Positions 1 through 7,578 are shown, numbered from the stretch's first letter. The stretch is 11,578 nt of DNA from DASVAL01 sp035649575 (GCA_035649575.1 DASRJH010000025.1:1-11578); one strand, 5' to 3'. A program made the numbers and translations. The notes: a model not told the origin generated them from the sequence alone.

Positions 1-252
1 CGCCGCGGCGAACCGCTTCAGGCGATGCTGGCAACGCCGCAACGCGGGGATCGATAACGGCAAATGCGCAGCCAGCCCCGCGGCGGCGTTGGGTAGCCAG
101 TCGCACGCGGCGCCGAGCGCCGCGGCGAACCGCTTCAGGCGATGCTGGCAACGCCGCAACGCGGGGATGCGATAACGGCAAATGCGCAGCCAGCCCCGCG
201 GCGGCGTTTGGGTAGCCGGTCGCACGCGGCGCCGAGCGCCGCGGGCAACCGG
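1..252. repeat. Tandem direct repeat, two 117/119-bp units plus a partial third
   Basis: Positions 1-117 and 118-236 are almost identical. I count three differences: an extra G in copy 2 (GGGATGCGAT against GGGATCGAT), an extra T (GTTTGGG against GTTGGG) and one A-to-G change near the end (GCCAGTCGC against GCCGGTCGC). A third copy begins at 237 and loses similarity after about 16 bases. Each full unit opens with the perfect palindrome CGCCGCGGCG. The array may continue left of the window. The units differ by 2 bp in length, so no single reading frame is kept through both. This argues against a repeated protein domain. No transposase, terminal inverted repeat or tRNA is nearby. The array could be a recent tandem duplication or an assembly artefact at a contig edge. 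Confidence 0.9.
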
Positions 253-307
253 CGGCGGCGATCGCATGGTGAGCGCGGCGGAGGGTGCTGCTATCGTGCG
301 CCGCGCA

Positions 308-1492
308 ATGACCGTCCTCCTCGAACCAGTTCCCGCGCACGTGCCTCTGCCAACGGGCTTTCGCGCGGCAGGCTTGCACTGTGGCCTCAAGAAGGACCGA
401 CAGCTCGACCTCGGGCTCCTGCTCGCGGATCAGCCATCTCCTGCAGCTGCGATCTTCACCCAGAACCAGCTCGTCGGTGCCCACGTGCACTTGTGCCGGG
501 ACCACCTGACGCGCGGCAATGGCCTCGTTCGCGCGGTGCTCGTCAATGCGAGGAACGCGAACTGCGCGACCGGAGCCAAGGGCATCGAGGACGCACGCCG
601 CTGCTGCCGCGAACTCGCCGAGCGCGTGCGGTGTCCGACGGAACAGGTGATCATGGCCAGCACCGGCCCGATCGGCGCGCCGCTGCCGACCGAGCTCATC
701 GTCTCCCACCTCGACGCCTTGCTCGAACGAGTGAGTGCGGATGGCGCGATGGACTTCGCGCGCGCCATCATGACCACCGACACCTATCCAAAGGCGCTGC
801 ACGCGACTGGCCCCCACGGGACGGCCACGGGCTTCGCGAAGGGCTCGGGAATGATCCACCCCGACATGGCCACGATGTTGGGATTCCTCGTAACCGATGG
901 TCATCTGGGCGAGGCCAAGACGAACGTGCTGCGGAGCCTTGCCGACCGTAGCTTTCACTGCGTCACGGTCGACGGCGACACCTCGCCGAACGACAGCCTC
1001 TTCCTGCTGGCGAGCGGCAGGGTGCGAGGTGACGTCCACCGACTCGAGGCGACTCTGACCGAGCTGGGCCAGCAACTCGCGCGTCGCATCGCCGCCGATG
1101 GCGAGGGCGCGACGAGACTCATCACGGTGCAAGTGCGTGGCGCGCGCAGCGAAGCCGAGGCCATCAGGGTCGGGCGCGTGATCGCAACGAGTCCGCTGGT
1201 GAAGACAGCCGTAGCCGGCCTCGACCCGAACTGGGGTCGCATCCTCTCCGCTGCCGGGCGAGCGGGCGTGGCGTTCGTCGCCGACAGGACACGCGTCTGG
1301 GTTGGTCCCGCGGACGTCTTCAGCGGCGGCGCACCACATCCAGAGAACGAAGCGGCGGCCCACCGCCATCTGGTCGGCGACCAGGAGGTCATGCTCGGTA
1401 TCGACCTGGCGTGTGGATCGGCGAGCGCGGATGTGTGGACCTGCGATCTCACGAAGGACTACGTGCAGATCAACGCCGACTACCGCTCGTAG
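308..1492 (+). CDS. argJ: Glutamate N-acetyltransferase / amino-acid acetyltransferase ArgJ
   Basis: ArgJ moves the acetyl group from N-acetylornithine to glutamate in the cyclic arginine pathway, and bifunctional members also use acetyl-CoA. It acts in the cytoplasm. The 394-residue product has the family's usual length. Visible motifs are VNARNANCATG, the oxyanion-hole segment ASTGPIG, TDTYPK, and KGSGMIHPDMATMLGF. Self-cleavage is expected between Ala188 and Thr189 in the last motif, which makes Thr189 the N-terminal nucleophile of the beta chain. DGDTSPNDS, LDPNWGRI and the typical C-terminus YVQINADYRS follow. I chose the ATG at 308 because it lies just before the first conserved segment (LPTGFRAAGLHCG). 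The ATG codons at 182 and 266 would add arginine-rich sequence, and the one at 182 lies inside the tandem repeat. No good ribosome-binding site is seen; the purine run GGAGGG at 280-285 is too far upstream. Whether it is mono- or bifunctional cannot be told from sequence alone. Confidence 0.95.
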   Translation: MTVLLEPVPAHVPLPTGFRAAGLHCGLKKDRQLDLGLLLADQPSPAAAIFTQNQLVGAHVHLCRDHLTRGNGLVRAVLVNARNANCATGAKGIEDARRCCRELAERVRCPTEQVIMASTGPIGAPLPTELIVSHLDALLERVSADGAMDFARAIMTTDTYPKALHATGPHGTATGFAKGSGMIHPDMATMLGFLVTDGHLGEAKTNVLRSLADRSFHCVTVDGDTSPNDSLFLLASGRVRGDVHRLEATLTELGQQLARRIAADGEGATRLITVQVRGARSEAEAIRVGRVIATSPLVKTAVAGLDPNWGRILSAAGRAGVAFVADRTRVWVGPADVFSGGAPHPENEAAAHRHLVGDQEVMLGIDLACGSASADVWTCDLTKDYVQINADYRS

Positions 1493-1519
1493 CGCACGCG
1501 CAGTCGCGAACCCTGCCCT

Positions 1520-2008
1520 TCAGCGTCCGCCCGACGGCTCCCCGGTCTTGGTCGCGCGCGGGATCTTGACATCCTGATTCTCGCGCAGGCGGCGGGCATC
1601 GGCTTCGGTCCAGCCGTTCAAAGCGAGGATGTCGCGAAACCGGTTGCCGTCGCCGAGGTGCTTCTTGGCGAGGTGGATCAGCGTCTGGCCACGCGCGAGC
1701 TTCACGACCACGAAGGACTCCGCCGGCTCGGGTGGCGCCACGGGCTTGCTTTGCGATTTGGGTGGCGGCTCGTCTGGCTCCGGCGGCGATTCCTCGCCTG
1801 AGGACACCGGTGCGGGGTCTTCGGGTCGCAGCAGTCGAGCCGGCGCAACGATCACTCCGTGCGCCGCGAGGGCCTCGCGCAACGACGGTTGCTCACCGCC
1901 AACCTCGAGGATCAGCACGCCATCGCTCGGCTTCGGCGCGCCATCGCTGCTCGTGCAGCCAAGCAACCCCGGCAGCACGCACGAAAGACCTGAGAGTACC
2001 CTCCGCAT
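1520..2008 (-). CDS. Small LysM-domain lipoprotein
   Basis: The 162-residue product starts with a lipoprotein signal: basic MRR, a hydrophobic stretch, and a lipobox LLGC ending at Cys18. It is therefore probably anchored in a membrane facing the periplasm. A short region follows (about 29-60), then a proline/glutamate-rich linker (about 61-97). A single LysM domain covers about 98-151, recognisable from FVVVKLARGQTLIHLAKKHLG, the central RDILALNGW and the closing QDVKIPR. LysM domains bind N-acetylglucosamine-containing polymers such as peptidoglycan, so a cell-wall tether or scaffold is the likely role. No catalytic domain is present. I chose the ATG at 2008 because the open frame continues upstream without signal-peptide character, and because GGGAAG sits a suitable distance before this ATG. 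The gene converges on argJ with 27 bp between stop codons and is divergent from psd. The specific function is unknown. Confidence 0.8.
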   Translation of the reverse strand: MRRVLSGLSCVLPGLLGCTSSDGAPKPSDGVLILEVGGEQPSLREALAAHGVIVAPARLLRPEDPAPVSSGEESPPEPDEPPPKSQSKPVAPPEPAESFVVVKLARGQTLIHLAKKHLGDGNRFRDILALNGWTEADARRLRENQDVKIPRATKTGEPSGGR

Positions 2009-2037
2009 GGTTGCATCTTCCCAGAATGCGGACGCGG

Positions 2038-2051
2038 GGCAACAGGTTGCC
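2038..2051. promoter_or_regulatory. 14-bp dyad between LysM lipoprotein gene and psd
   Basis: GGCAACAGGTTGCC is a perfect 6-2-6 inverted repeat in the divergent spacer. It is 30 bp before the lipoprotein start and about 54 bp before the preferred psd start. A two-base loop makes an RNA hairpin unlikely, so a protein-binding site is the better reading. I see no convincing -35/-10 pair around it. Confidence 0.3.
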
Positions 2052-2104
2052 GATGCCGCGTGCCGTGCAATCCGCGGAGCGAATCTCTGCTGCAGGGGCA
2101 ATCC

Positions 2105-2950
2105 ATGACCGTCATGGGTAATCTCGCGCGCCTCGTGCTGTCGAAGACCAGGCATCGCGGCGGCTTCTCGATGCGACGGACCTCCATGCGACGGATCCTG
2201 CTGACTGCCTTGCCGAAGGTCCTGCTGTCGCGCCTGTGTGGCCGGCTGTGTTCACTGCCACTGCCGCGCTGGTACCGACCACGCCTCTACGGCTGGTTCG
2301 CGCGGCGCTACGACGCCTCGCTCGACGAGATCCAGGGCAGCCTCGTCGACTTCGTGAGTCTGCAGCAGTTCTTCCGCCGCCCCTTGCGCGAGGGTGCAAG
2401 GCCCATCGCGTCGACACCGCTGGTCTGGCCGTGCGACGGTCGCATCATCACGTCGGGTCGCGTCGCGAACCAACGCATCGCTCAGGTCAAGGGGCAGGAC
2501 TACGCGCTTGCCGACCTGCTCGGAGACGCGGCTCTCGCGCAATCGCTCGAGGGAGGTTCCCAGGTGACGATCTACCTCGCGCCCGGTGACTACCACCGCG
2601 TGCATGCGCCGTTCGGTGCCGAAATCGAGAGCGTCACGGCCATCGCGGGCACGCTGTTCCCCGTCAACCCGCCCGCGGTGAATTGCATCGAATACCTGTT
2701 TGTGCGCAACAGCCGCCACGTGTTCCGATGCCGCCTCAGCTCGGGATTGCCAGCGGCCGTCGTGATGGTCGGAGCCTACAACGTCGGTGGAACGCTCGTC
2801 ACGCAGCCGCGCGGCCCCGTGCGGGCCGGCGACGAAATCGGACAGTTCGGTTTCGGCTCGACGGTCGTGGCCATCGTCGGCCAGGGCCCGCTGGCCTTCG
2901 CCGAACTCGCGCGCGAGCACCGCGTGAGAATGGGCGGGGCAGCCACCTGA
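2105..2950 (+). CDS. psd: Phosphatidylserine decarboxylase proenzyme
   Basis: Psd converts phosphatidylserine to phosphatidylethanolamine at the cytoplasmic membrane, using a pyruvoyl group formed by self-cleavage. With the ATG at 2105 the protein has 281 residues. The catalytic Asp is in WPCDGRI (Asp111) and the histidines are in DYHRVHAP (His164, His167). The cleavage site is FGFGSTVV, where Ser252 becomes the pyruvoyl N-terminus of a short alpha chain of about 30 residues. FPVNPP and YLFVRNSRHVF match the family's usual PVN...NER region, although NSR replaces NER. The start is uncertain. The ATG at 2105 follows CAGGGG at good spacing. The ATG at 2186 (254 residues, MRRILLTALPKVLLSRL) better matches where family similarity begins, and 2171 is also possible. 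The gene converges on the HEAT gene with 17 bp between stops. No phosphatidylserine synthase gene is visible beside it, although the two are often neighbours. Confidence 0.92.
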   Translation: MTVMGNLARLVLSKTRHRGGFSMRRTSMRRILLTALPKVLLSRLCGRLCSLPLPRWYRPRLYGWFARRYDASLDEIQGSLVDFVSLQQFFRRPLREGARPIASTPLVWPCDGRIITSGRVANQRIAQVKGQDYALADLLGDAALAQSLEGGSQVTIYLAPGDYHRVHAPFGAEIESVTAIAGTLFPVNPPAVNCIEYLFVRNSRHVFRCRLSSGLPAAVVMVGAYNVGGTLVTQPRGPVRAGDEIGQFGFGSTVVAIVGQGPLAFAELAREHRVRMGGAAT

Positions 2951-2967
2951 CGGGGCATCTACGCGGA

Positions 2968-4566
2968 CTACCCGGAGACCGCGCGCAATACGACGCGAGC
3001 TTCGTCGCCGGCCCGGCCCTTCTTGCGCGCCGCGAGGTGTCGCAACAGCTCCGTGCCGAATCTCCTTTCCGCACCGACTGCCGAGGAGAAGTGCGTCGCG
3101 ACGCGCAGCATCGCCTCGGGAGTGACGGAGGACTCCTTGCACAGCCGGTCGAGCAGCGGGAATTCGTTGCGCACGAGCGCGGCGAAGAAACCCATCGTCG
3201 AATTGCCGGGCGCGCTGGCTTCGACGGCTGGCTTCGTCATGTCCTGCAGCAGCTTGGCCAGCGCGAGTTGATAACGACACTCGTCGGTGGCGAGCGGCGA
3301 GGCCGCAAGCCGCGCGAGCACGTGCAACGCGTCGGGCAGCCGCCGTGCGCGACGCAGGCGAATGCCGCGATCCACCAACATCGGCCCGATCTTGTTGCTG
3401 CCGGTCGCGAGCAGGACACCGAGCAGCAAGTCGCCCGCGAAGGAGTTGGTCGCGAGCAGCCTCACGGCCTTGTCGGCCAAGGCGCTCGCGAACTTCGGCG
3501 AGAACGGATGGTGACCGTGCAACCGCACGAGGATGTCGGCAGCGTTCCTCGCGAGCGCGGGGTCCTTCGCGACGAGCACGAGCCGGACCATCGGTTCCAC
3601 GGCGTGCTTGCTGTGCGCGAGGACAGCGGCCGCCGCCTGACGGAAGCGTGGATCGCCGTGGTCGAGGGACTTGAGGGCGACCTTGGTGACGTCCAGAGCA
3701 CCGGAAGTCCGCAGCATCCGCAGCGCGAACAGGCGCTGCTCGGGCGGGCGCGCACTCAGCAGGCGCTTCAGGACCGGCACCAGGGCCTCGGGTACCTCGG
3801 GCAGCTGCGCGAGAGCCTCGCGCGCCGCCTCGTGCACGTCCTTCTGCAGCGGATCCTCGAGCAGATCCATCATGCTGCGCACCTGCGCCGCCGACATCCT
3901 GGTTCCCTGCAGCGCGCGCAAGGCCGCCGATCGCACGACCGGGACGGTTTCAGGACCGGTGAAGTCGAGGAACAAGGAACGCGAGCCCTCGGCATCGACC
4001 TTGGCCAGGACCGCGACTACCTGAGCCAGGCAGACGTCCGGCAACGACGACTGCAGATACCTCGCGAGACCTTCGCGCAGAGCCTTCTGCAAGGGCGGAG
4101 CGAATTGGGAAGCCGCAGACTGCAGCAGGCGGCTCGCCGTCTCGGTCGTCTCGGGCGTCAGCAACCCTTGCACGAAGACACCGATGGCGTCTTTGCTCAG
4201 GCTCTTGGCGAGGATCGCGAGGATACGGTTGCGCTGTTCCCCGACCGCCTGGCCATAGACCCCGACCAACACTTCGTGCGCCGCAGGTCCGGCATCCCCC
4301 AACAGGTGTGCCGCGTGATCGGCCAGCTGTTCGTGCTCGACGAGAACTCGCGCGATCAGCTCCAACGCGTCGGGCGTGGCGATCTTGCTCAACGCATCGA
4401 GGCAGAATCGACCGAGCACCGGAGACCGACGCACGGCGTTTCCCAACGCCCGGACGACCGCCGGTTCTCGCGCACGCAACTCACCAAGAATCTGTGCCGC
4501 AGCAACTTGGAGCTCCGGCTTCCCAGTCTCGAGCGTCTCTACAATGATCTTCAGAGTATCGTTCAT
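2968..4566 (-). CDS. HEAT-repeat alpha-solenoid protein
   Basis: This 532-residue protein is almost wholly helical, with repeated units of the HEAT type. Examples are ELQVAAAQILGEL (19-30), VPVVRSAALRALQ (208-220), KDVHEAAREALAQL (242-255), EQRLFALRMLRTSGA (276-290) and DPRFRQAAAAVLAHS (305-319). Around 410-445 the pattern (PDALHVLARLA, RYQLALAKLLQD) looks more like a TPR or other helical hairpin. The last 35 residues are basic (RHLAARKKGRAG). No signal peptide, membrane segment or enzymatic motif is visible, so it is probably a cytoplasmic scaffold or binding protein. The start ATG at 4566 is preceded by AAAGGGA about ten bases upstream, a plausible ribosome-binding site. The gene converges on psd and diverges from the glycosyltransferase gene. 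Its partner and pathway are not identifiable from sequence. Confidence 0.8.
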   Translation of the reverse strand: MNDTLKIIVETLETGKPELQVAAAQILGELRAREPAVVRALGNAVRRSPVLGRFCLDALSKIATPDALELIARVLVEHEQLADHAAHLLGDAGPAAHEVLVGVYGQAVGEQRNRILAILAKSLSKDAIGVFVQGLLTPETTETASRLLQSAASQFAPPLQKALREGLARYLQSSLPDVCLAQVVAVLAKVDAEGSRSLFLDFTGPETVPVVRSAALRALQGTRMSAAQVRSMMDLLEDPLQKDVHEAAREALAQLPEVPEALVPVLKRLLSARPPEQRLFALRMLRTSGALDVTKVALKSLDHGDPRFRQAAAAVLAHSKHAVEPMVRLVLVAKDPALARNAADILVRLHGHHPFSPKFASALADKAVRLLATNSFAGDLLLGVLLATGSNKIGPMLVDRGIRLRRARRLPDALHVLARLAASPLATDECRYQLALAKLLQDMTKPAVEASAPGNSTMGFFAALVRNEFPLLDRLCKESSVTPEAMLRVATHFSSAVGAERRFGTELLRHLAARKKGRAGDEARVVLRAVSG

Positions 4567-4637
4567 GCCAATCGGTCCCTTTACGCAGTGCCGCCATCAG
4601 TGTCGATCCGGCAAGGTGAGCCAGGGAACGGGTCGGG

Positions 4638-4646
4638 ATTATGGCA
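4638..4646 (-). promoter_or_regulatory. Candidate extended -10 promoter for the HEAT-repeat gene
   Basis: On the minus strand this reads TGCCATAAT, a TGn extended -10 followed by CATAAT (five of six to TATAAT). It is 72 bp upstream of the HEAT start codon. No good -35 is present at 16-18 bp, which is tolerable for an extended -10 promoter. The match is suggestive only. Confidence 0.35.
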
Positions 4647-4650
4647 AACA

Positions 4651-4670
4651 GCAGTGGATACCGCTACTGC
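4651..4670. promoter_or_regulatory. Imperfect dyad next to the candidate HEAT promoter
   Basis: GCAGTGG at 4651-4657 and CTACTGC at 4664-4670 form an inverted repeat with one G-T mismatch and a six-base centre. It lies a few bases upstream of the candidate extended -10 on the minus strand, in the usual position of the -35 spacer. It is also in the spacer shared with the divergent glycosyltransferase gene. It could be an operator or chance. Confidence 0.25.
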
Positions 4671-4716
4671 CGTGACCGTGGCGCGGATCCATGATGCAAG
4701 CCGATGATCACAATCG

Positions 4717-4745
4717 TTGGACACCACAACCCTTTGTGAAATAGC
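4717..4745 (+). promoter_or_regulatory. Weak candidate promoter for the glycosyltransferase gene
   Basis: TTGGAC at 4717-4722 resembles a -35. It is followed after 17 bp by AATAGC at 4740-4745, which matches only three of six bases of a -10. An alternative -10, TCTAAC at 4747-4752, would start transcription almost at the ATG at 4763 and give a nearly leaderless message. No ribosome-binding site precedes that ATG, which would suit this. Confidence 0.2.
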
Positions 4746-4762
4746 CTCTAACCCTCTCGCAC

Positions 4763-5947
4763 ATGCGCATCCTGATGGTCAGCCCGTTCCTGCCCGATGC
4801 GGCAGCTCAGCATGGCGGCGGAGTGTACCTGTCTAGCCTCGCGCTAGCCCTGGCAACCAAGACCGAGCTTGGGCTCGTGACCCTGCTGCGAAGGGGAGAA
4901 CAGGAACGGCTGGACGCCGACGCAGGACCGTGGCGTTGGCGTGGCACCCTGCCATATCGGGAGCGGCCTCCGCAGCAGGGGCGCCTGCGACACCAATTGC
5001 GCCTGCTGTGGCATTGGCGGCGCCTGCCACTCGTCGCGGCCAAACACTGGCACCCTGCGATGCCGGGCCTCCTCCAGCGGGCACAGGCCGAGTTCCGCCC
5101 CGAGGTGGTCTTGGTGGAAATGGCCCAGATGGCTCAGTACCTCCCCTACCTGCGCGGTGTGCCCACGGTGCTGACGGATCACGAATCAGGGGCCCCGTCC
5201 TGCACGAGAACGGGTCTCGGAACCCTGGGCGACCGCCGGGACGCCATCCTCTGGCGCCGCTACGTCCGCCGCTTCTACCCGCTGGCCACCGTGCTGCAGA
5301 CTGTGACCACCGAGGATGCGAGGAGTCTCTCGTCGGCACTTGGTCGCGGGGTGCTCGTCCGTCCACCGTCGTTCCTCGTTCCCGACGCGCCTGTGTCTCC
5401 CGAACAAGCGCCGCCTCGCTCGCTCTTCCTCGGCGACTACAGCCACCCACCGAACACCGAGGCCGCCGCCGTGCTCGTGCGCGATGTGTTGCCGCGGCTG
5501 CGCGCCGCCGACCCTACTGCGGAATTGTGGCTGGCAGGCCCGCACCAGGACCGCCTGCAATCACTCGCCGACACACCGGGGGTGCGCCTGCTCGGTTTCG
5601 TTCCCGACCTGCACGTGCTGTTCGGCGGGGTCCGACTGTTGCTGGCGCCGTTGTGGTCCGGTGGCGGCTTCCGCATGAAAGTGCTCGCCGCACTCGCGCA
5701 TGGCCTGCCCGTCGTCACCAACGCACTCGGTGCGCGAGGCTGCAATGCGCCCACACCGGCGCGCACCATCGTCGAAGGGCCCCAGCAGCTCGCCGACGCC
5801 GCCCTCGAACTGTTGCGCTCGCCAACCCAGGCAGCTGTCGCTGGTCGAGCAGCTTTTGCCTGGGCCCGGGCCAACCTCACGGGCGATGCGGTCGCGCGGG
5901 TCCAACTCGAGTGTGCGGCCAACCTCGTCGCCGCACGCCCCGCTTGA
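4763..5947 (+). CDS. GT4-type glycosyltransferase (GT-B fold)
   Basis: The 394-residue product has the two-domain layout of family 4 glycosyltransferases. The N-terminal acceptor domain begins MRILMVSPFLPD and has a glycine-rich loop HGGGVYLSSLALAL. The C-terminal donor domain starts near residue 220 with RSLFLGDYSHPPNTEAA and continues through AELWLAGP and VRLLGFVPDL to PLWSGGGFRMKVLAALAHG (296-314) and PVVTNALGARG. Related enzymes use NDP-sugars to build exopolysaccharide, lipopolysaccharide or glycolipids at the inner membrane face. Donor and acceptor cannot be predicted. One feature is odd: the donor loop normally reads KxLEA, but here it is KVLAA, with Ala309 where the nucleotide-sugar-contacting Glu is expected. 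There is no transmembrane segment. The gene stands alone, converging on the radical SAM gene with only 10 bp between stops, and no other sugar genes are adjacent. Confidence 0.88.
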   Translation: MRILMVSPFLPDAAAQHGGGVYLSSLALALATKTELGLVTLLRRGEQERLDADAGPWRWRGTLPYRERPPQQGRLRHQLRLLWHWRRLPLVAAKHWHPAMPGLLQRAQAEFRPEVVLVEMAQMAQYLPYLRGVPTVLTDHESGAPSCTRTGLGTLGDRRDAILWRRYVRRFYPLATVLQTVTTEDARSLSSALGRGVLVRPPSFLVPDAPVSPEQAPPRSLFLGDYSHPPNTEAAAVLVRDVLPRLRAADPTAELWLAGPHQDRLQSLADTPGVRLLGFVPDLHVLFGGVRLLLAPLWSGGGFRMKVLAALAHGLPVVTNALGARGCNAPTPARTIVEGPQQLADAALELLRSPTQAAVAGRAAFAWARANLTGDAVARVQLECAANLVAARPA

Positions 5948-5957
5948 TGCCTGCGGC

Positions 5958-7535
5958 CTACTTCGAGACGGGAACGCGCGTCAAGGGCGCCGACGGCGCT
6001 ACCACCGGGCCAGGCGTGGCCTTTCTGCCCTTGCGGAGGCGCAGCTTGCGCAGCGTCTCCTGCAGGAAGGACTCCATCTTCGAAGTCTCCTTGCCGCGCA
6101 GGAAGTTCCACAGGATGCGGAACACGCGCCCGGGCCGGAACAGGAAGCTGTTGAGGTAGAACGCGGCGACGACCTTGTACTTCCAGCGCGTGAGCTGGGC
6201 TGCCGTGAACGCGTCGCAGAACTTCCGGTCCTCGCTGAGGAACTTGTTGTGCACGTAGATCGGCAATTGCAGGAAGGCATCGGTGTAGGTGATCTTGCCT
6301 TCCTTCTCGAGCTGGCGCGTGATCTCCGTGCTCGGCAGCGGGAAGAAGAAACCTGCCGACACGTCGTCGACGCCCGCACGCCCGAGCTTCGCCGCGAGGC
6401 GCACCGTCGCCTGCATGTCTTCCTTCTCGTCGGTCGGGTAGGCGAGGACGAAGAAGGCGCCGACGTTGAGCCCGGCCTTCACCGACGCGTGCACCGCGCG
6501 GAACAGCTTCTCGTCCGTCAGCATCTTCTTCATGTGCTTGCGCGTTCGCTCGCTGCCGGACTCCGGCGCGAAGTTCAGCGAACGGCAGCCGCTGCGCACG
6601 AGCAGACGTGCGACCTCTTCGTCGATGATCTCGCTGCGCGTGCCAGCCGGCAGCTGCCACGTGATCTGGAGCCCGCGCGTCTCGACTTCGCGGCAGAAAT
6701 CGACGACCCACTCCCGCTTCAGGATCGCGGTCAGATCCTGGAAGGGGAAGTTCGTGGCGCCGTACTTCTTGTGATACGCCTCCATCTCGTCGAGCACGTC
6801 CTTGGGCTCTCGGGCATACCAGCGCGTCGTCCACATGTTCGGCGAGCTGCAGTAGGTGCACTGGTAGGGGCAGCCGCGCGTGGCGAGAATCGGCACCGTC
6901 TTGCCGTAGTAGATTCCGCTGACGAGCCGATTGCTCGAGTAGGCCTCGATGTCGAAGTACTCCCACGCGGGCCACGGCAGCTCGTCGACGTTCTTGATGC
7001 GATCGCGACGCGGGTTCTGGCGCGGCTTGCCGTCCGGAGTGCGGAACGCGATGCCGGGGATGATCGAGTAGTCGAGCCCGAGCTCGAGCGCGCGGAACAG
7101 GGCCACCGCGGTCTCCTCCCCCTCGCCGAGCACCAGGAAGTCGATCGGCGCCTGGTCCATCGAGAGCTCGGGAACCGCCGTGAAGTGCTCACCACCGCAG
7201 ACGATCGGCACCTTCGGGAAGGCCGCCTTCACCTTGTGGATCAGCTCGCGCACGATCGGCCAGCTGTAGCTCCACATGCTCGTGATGCCGATCGCCTGCG
7301 TGTCCGCGGGAATGCGAGCGATGACCTCCTCGGGGGAGAGACCCAACCGCCAGATGTCCCCATCGGGAGTCATCTGTTCGGGAGCAAGCCCGAGCGCGTC
7401 GATCACGGTGATGGTGTGCTTGTCGTCGCGCAGCACCGCCGCGATGTAGGCAAGCCCGAGCGGCAGGCTCGGTCGCAAGGCGGTCAGCCCGTGCTTGTTG
7501 ATGTAGACGGGCGGGTGGAGGAGGGTGACCTTCAT
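5958..7535 (-). CDS. B12-binding domain radical SAM protein
   Basis: This 525-residue protein has a cobalamin-binding-type N-terminal domain (about 1-160: MKVTLLHPP, RPSLPLGLAYIAAVL, GITSMWSYSW, VCGGEHFTAVPE, FLVLGEGEE). A radical SAM core begins near 215, with the cluster motif RGCPYQCTYCSSP giving Cys222, Cys226 and Cys229. NFAPESGSERTRKHMKK (321-337) and VGAFFVLAYPTDEKEDM (358-374) are typical core segments. The C-terminal part, from about 420, is basic and aromatic. The B12 domain lacks the DxHxxG histidine motif, as in many BchE/P-methylase-type relatives, so B12 use is not certain. Family members catalyse methylations, ring formations and rearrangements on lipids, pigments or natural products; the substrate here is unknown. 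The ATG at 7535 lacks a ribosome-binding site. No biosynthetic partner genes sit beside it apart from the convergent glycosyltransferase gene. Confidence 0.88.
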   Translation of the reverse strand: MKVTLLHPPVYINKHGLTALRPSLPLGLAYIAAVLRDDKHTITVIDALGLAPEQMTPDGDIWRLGLSPEEVIARIPADTQAIGITSMWSYSWPIVRELIHKVKAAFPKVPIVCGGEHFTAVPELSMDQAPIDFLVLGEGEETAVALFRALELGLDYSIIPGIAFRTPDGKPRQNPRRDRIKNVDELPWPAWEYFDIEAYSSNRLVSGIYYGKTVPILATRGCPYQCTYCSSPNMWTTRWYAREPKDVLDEMEAYHKKYGATNFPFQDLTAILKREWVVDFCREVETRGLQITWQLPAGTRSEIIDEEVARLLVRSGCRSLNFAPESGSERTRKHMKKMLTDEKLFRAVHASVKAGLNVGAFFVLAYPTDEKEDMQATVRLAAKLGRAGVDDVSAGFFFPLPSTEITRQLEKEGKITYTDAFLQLPIYVHNKFLSEDRKFCDAFTAAQLTRWKYKVVAAFYLNSFLFRPGRVFRILWNFLRGKETSKMESFLQETLRKLRLRKGRKATPGPVVAPSAPLTRVPVSK

Positions 7536-7564
7536 GCAAAGCGGCGCGGCCCGGGTGGCCCCTC

Positions 7565-7570
7565 ACTATA
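7565..7570 (-). promoter_or_regulatory. Candidate -10 element of the radical SAM gene
   Basis: On the minus strand this reads TATAGT, five of six to the consensus -10, about 30 bp before the ATG at 7535. Transcription would start near 7558 and give a leader of roughly 22 bases. The -35 position at 17 bp spacing reads TTCCAG, a poor match, and falls inside the neighbouring palindrome. This would suit a promoter needing an activator or blocked by a repressor. Confidence 0.45.
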
Positions 7571-7578
7571 CACCCCTC

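Noticed and set aside
1..252. CRISPR array or repeated protein domain
   Set aside because: The units are long and directly abutting with no unique spacers, and the 2-bp length difference breaks any shared frame.
182..307. N-terminal extension of ArgJ
   Set aside because: The extra 42 residues are arginine/glycine-rich, partly encoded by the tandem repeat, and exceed the usual family start. The ATG at 308 fits better.
142..951. Arginine-rich open frame beginning in the tandem repeat
   Set aside because: It is out of frame with argJ, whose family motifs are continuous in the correct frame.
2683..4707. 674-codon open frame on the plus strand opposite the HEAT gene
   Set aside because: It is composed mainly of Arg, Gln, His and Gly, has no recognisable domain, and mirrors a well-formed HEAT-repeat gene. 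This is typical of antisense frames in high-GC DNA.
5437..6975. 512-codon open frame on the minus strand across the glycosyltransferase/radical SAM junction
   Set aside because: It overlaps two real genes in the wrong frames and has no conserved motif.
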